NCBI GenBank assembly: GCA_013138555.1
Contig: WTCN01000151.1
Location: 1 to 6,383, forward strand
Length of the DNA stretch: 6,383 nt
From: Methyloprofundus sp.
Lineage (GTDB): Bacteria; Pseudomonadota; Gammaproteobacteria; Methylococcales; Methylomonadaceae
Direction: 5' to 3'
Shown one piece after another: positions 5,642 through 6,383 of this stretch (positions are counted from its first letter, which is position 1; the number at the start of each line of letters is the position of its first letter). The position numbers and the translations under genes were made by a program. Under the pieces are notes generated by a model. The model was not told where the DNA came from. It did no database searches and was given only the letters and a program-made list of their open reading frames with translations.

Positions 5642-5899
5642 ATGTATAAATGTAAAGAAATAATAGAACTGACATCACAGAATATGGAGACTTCATTGCC
5701 GTGGTATACACGCATGGAAATGAAGGCTCACTACTTAATGTGTAAAACCTGTAACCGCTATGCACAGCAATTACAGTTTATGAACAAAGCATTAGGGGTG
5801 TTTGAAGGGCATGTGCCTACTGAAAACTGTCAGTTATCGGATGACGCAAAGCAACGCATCGCTAAAAAAATGTGTCAGGTAAAAGAAACTGCAGAGTAA
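5642..5899 (+). CDS. Zinc-finger anti-sigma factor (zf-HC2/ZAS type)
   Basis: The 85-residue protein probably holds the preceding sigma factor inactive. It carries the ZAS metal-binding pattern: Cys4, His30, Cys34 and Cys37 (MYKCKEII, then KAHYLMCKTC). A helix with WYTRMEMKAHYL matches the short anti-sigma partners of TIGR02943 sigma factors. There is no membrane helix, so unlike many ZAS proteins it should be cytoplasmic; release could depend on oxidation or zinc loss at the cysteines, which is inference. AGGA (5631-5634) lies seven bases before the ATG inside the end of the sigma gene. Its TAA overlaps the next gene's ATG by one base (TAATG at 5897-5901), so the three genes are almost certainly co-transcribed and the last two translationally coupled. 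Confidence 0.85.
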   Translation: MYKCKEIIELTSQNMETSLPWYTRMEMKAHYLMCKTCNRYAQQLQFMNKALGVFEGHVPTENCQLSDDAKQRIAKKMCQVKETAE

Positions 5900-6383
5900 T
5901 GAAGCAATGGTTTAGTCTTGTTTTCTGTAAGGATATCGTGTTTTATTCGTTAAAAATAGCCTTATTGGTAGGTACTTTTTTAATGATTATTAATTATGGC
6001 GATACCTTATGGGAACGTGGCTATTTGATAGAAGATGAAATAATTAAAATTTTTCTAAGCTATCTTGTGCCTTACTGTGTTTCTACTTTGACCAGTGTTG
6101 CGGCTTATCAACGCCACCATCCAGAGCTTAAAGAAATCAAGCATGTCATGATTGGAAAAGAGGCGTTTTTAACTCTGCTAGAGGGGGCATGCTTAAAACA
6201 GCAGCAAAGTAGCTGTCTGATTTTTGCTGAAATTAATAACGCGACAGAGGTGGCGAGCTTTATACAGGGGTTTGCCGCTGAAAAGCAGTTAATACAACAG
6301 GTTGAACAATGTATTGCTGAGCAAGTAGTGCAATATCCGCAAGCCATTTTTGCTAAATTAGAACATCATCGCTTTGGCATACT
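5899..6383 (+). CDS. NrtS-like membrane domain fused to a degenerate GGDEF-like domain (3' end outside window)
   Basis: The ORF is open from ATG 5899 to the window edge (161 complete codons). Residues 1-74 resemble NrtS, the small nitrate/nitrite transporter family: a first helix with LKIALLVGTFLMIINYGD (18-35), then a second, KIFLSYLVPYCVSTLTSVAA (50-69), containing the family's YLVPYCVST core. Stand-alone NrtS proteins are usually only about this long. Here the chain continues into a soluble region of about 80 residues that follows the GGDEF fold pattern. CLIFAEINN (106-114) sits where CLLFxDxDxFK is expected, and LEHHRFGI (154-161) aligns with LGGDEFGI. The catalytic GGDEF is thus EHHRF, and the metal-binding acidic residues are also altered, so diguanylate cyclase activity is unlikely. 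Degenerate GGDEF domains are often followed by EAL phosphodiesterase domains, which would lie beyond the window. The start overlaps the anti-sigma stop codon. Confidence is high that the ORF is real, good for NrtS and moderate for GGDEF. Confidence 0.78.
   Translation, partial: MKQWFSLVFCKDIVFYSLKIALLVGTFLMIINYGDTLWERGYLIEDEIIKIFLSYLVPYCVSTLTSVAAYQRHHPELKEIKHVMIGKEAFLTLLEGACLKQQQSSCLIFAEINNATEVASFIQGFAAEKQLIQQVEQCIAEQVVQYPQAIFAKLEHHRFGI

Noticed and set aside
5353..5715. A 120-codon minus-strand ORF across the sigma factor gene.
   Set aside because: It is antisense to the well-supported sigma and anti-sigma genes, and the translation looks like random sequence.
6108..6347. A 79-codon cysteine-rich minus-strand ORF.
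   Set aside because: It is the antisense shadow of the NrtS/GGDEF-like ORF; the cysteines come from the reverse complement of common sense-strand codons.

Overview
The window looks like a chromosomal piece of a gammaproteobacterium, plausibly a methanotroph or other methylotroph (Methylococcales-like). This rests on family resemblance only: a beta-propeller protein of the PQQ-linked alcohol-oxidation type, a MoxY-type sensor kinase, a PepSY/LuxR regulator pair, and AT-leaning coding DNA with many short palindromic intergenic repeats. No rRNA, tRNA, transposase, CRISPR array or phage gene was seen.

Left edge (1-570): two broken genes abut. The minus strand of about 1-115 reads as an internal piece of phosphoribosylanthranilate isomerase (TrpF). 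From about position 113 the plus strand reads as the last ~110 residues of a YVTN-type beta-propeller protein. Both lack their 5' parts at the same point, so this is a rearrangement scar or an assembly join. A compact palindromic repeat (461-569) follows.

Signalling block (642-3205): a membrane sensor histidine kinase (LapD/MoxY-type sensor, HAMP, HisKA_3, HATPase_c) on the plus strand converges through a shared terminator hairpin on two minus-strand genes. These are a secreted double-PepSY protein and, upstream of it, a LuxR/NarL-type regulator whose receiver domain has lost most of its phosphorylation residues. A 39-bp near-perfect palindrome separates the two minus-strand genes. The three may form one sensing module.

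Gene-poor stretch (3206-4140): AT-rich DNA with no convincing gene. Its right half carries several unrelated palindromic repeats, including a REPIN-like pair of inverted 31-mers.

Right block (4141-6383): a secreted DUF547 protein stands alone, flanked by two diverged copies of one repeat. Next comes a tight operon of an ECF sigma factor (TIGR02943-like), an 85-residue zinc-finger anti-sigma factor, and an ORF running off the window. That last ORF joins an NrtS-like two-helix membrane domain (the small nitrate/nitrite transporter family) to a GGDEF-like domain whose signature motif is destroyed. The linked sigma / anti-sigma / NrtS-degenerate-GGDEF unit is the most novel-looking thing here. 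It suggests a membrane-sensing, cyclic-di-GMP-related output under ECF control, but the protein's C-terminus lies outside the window.
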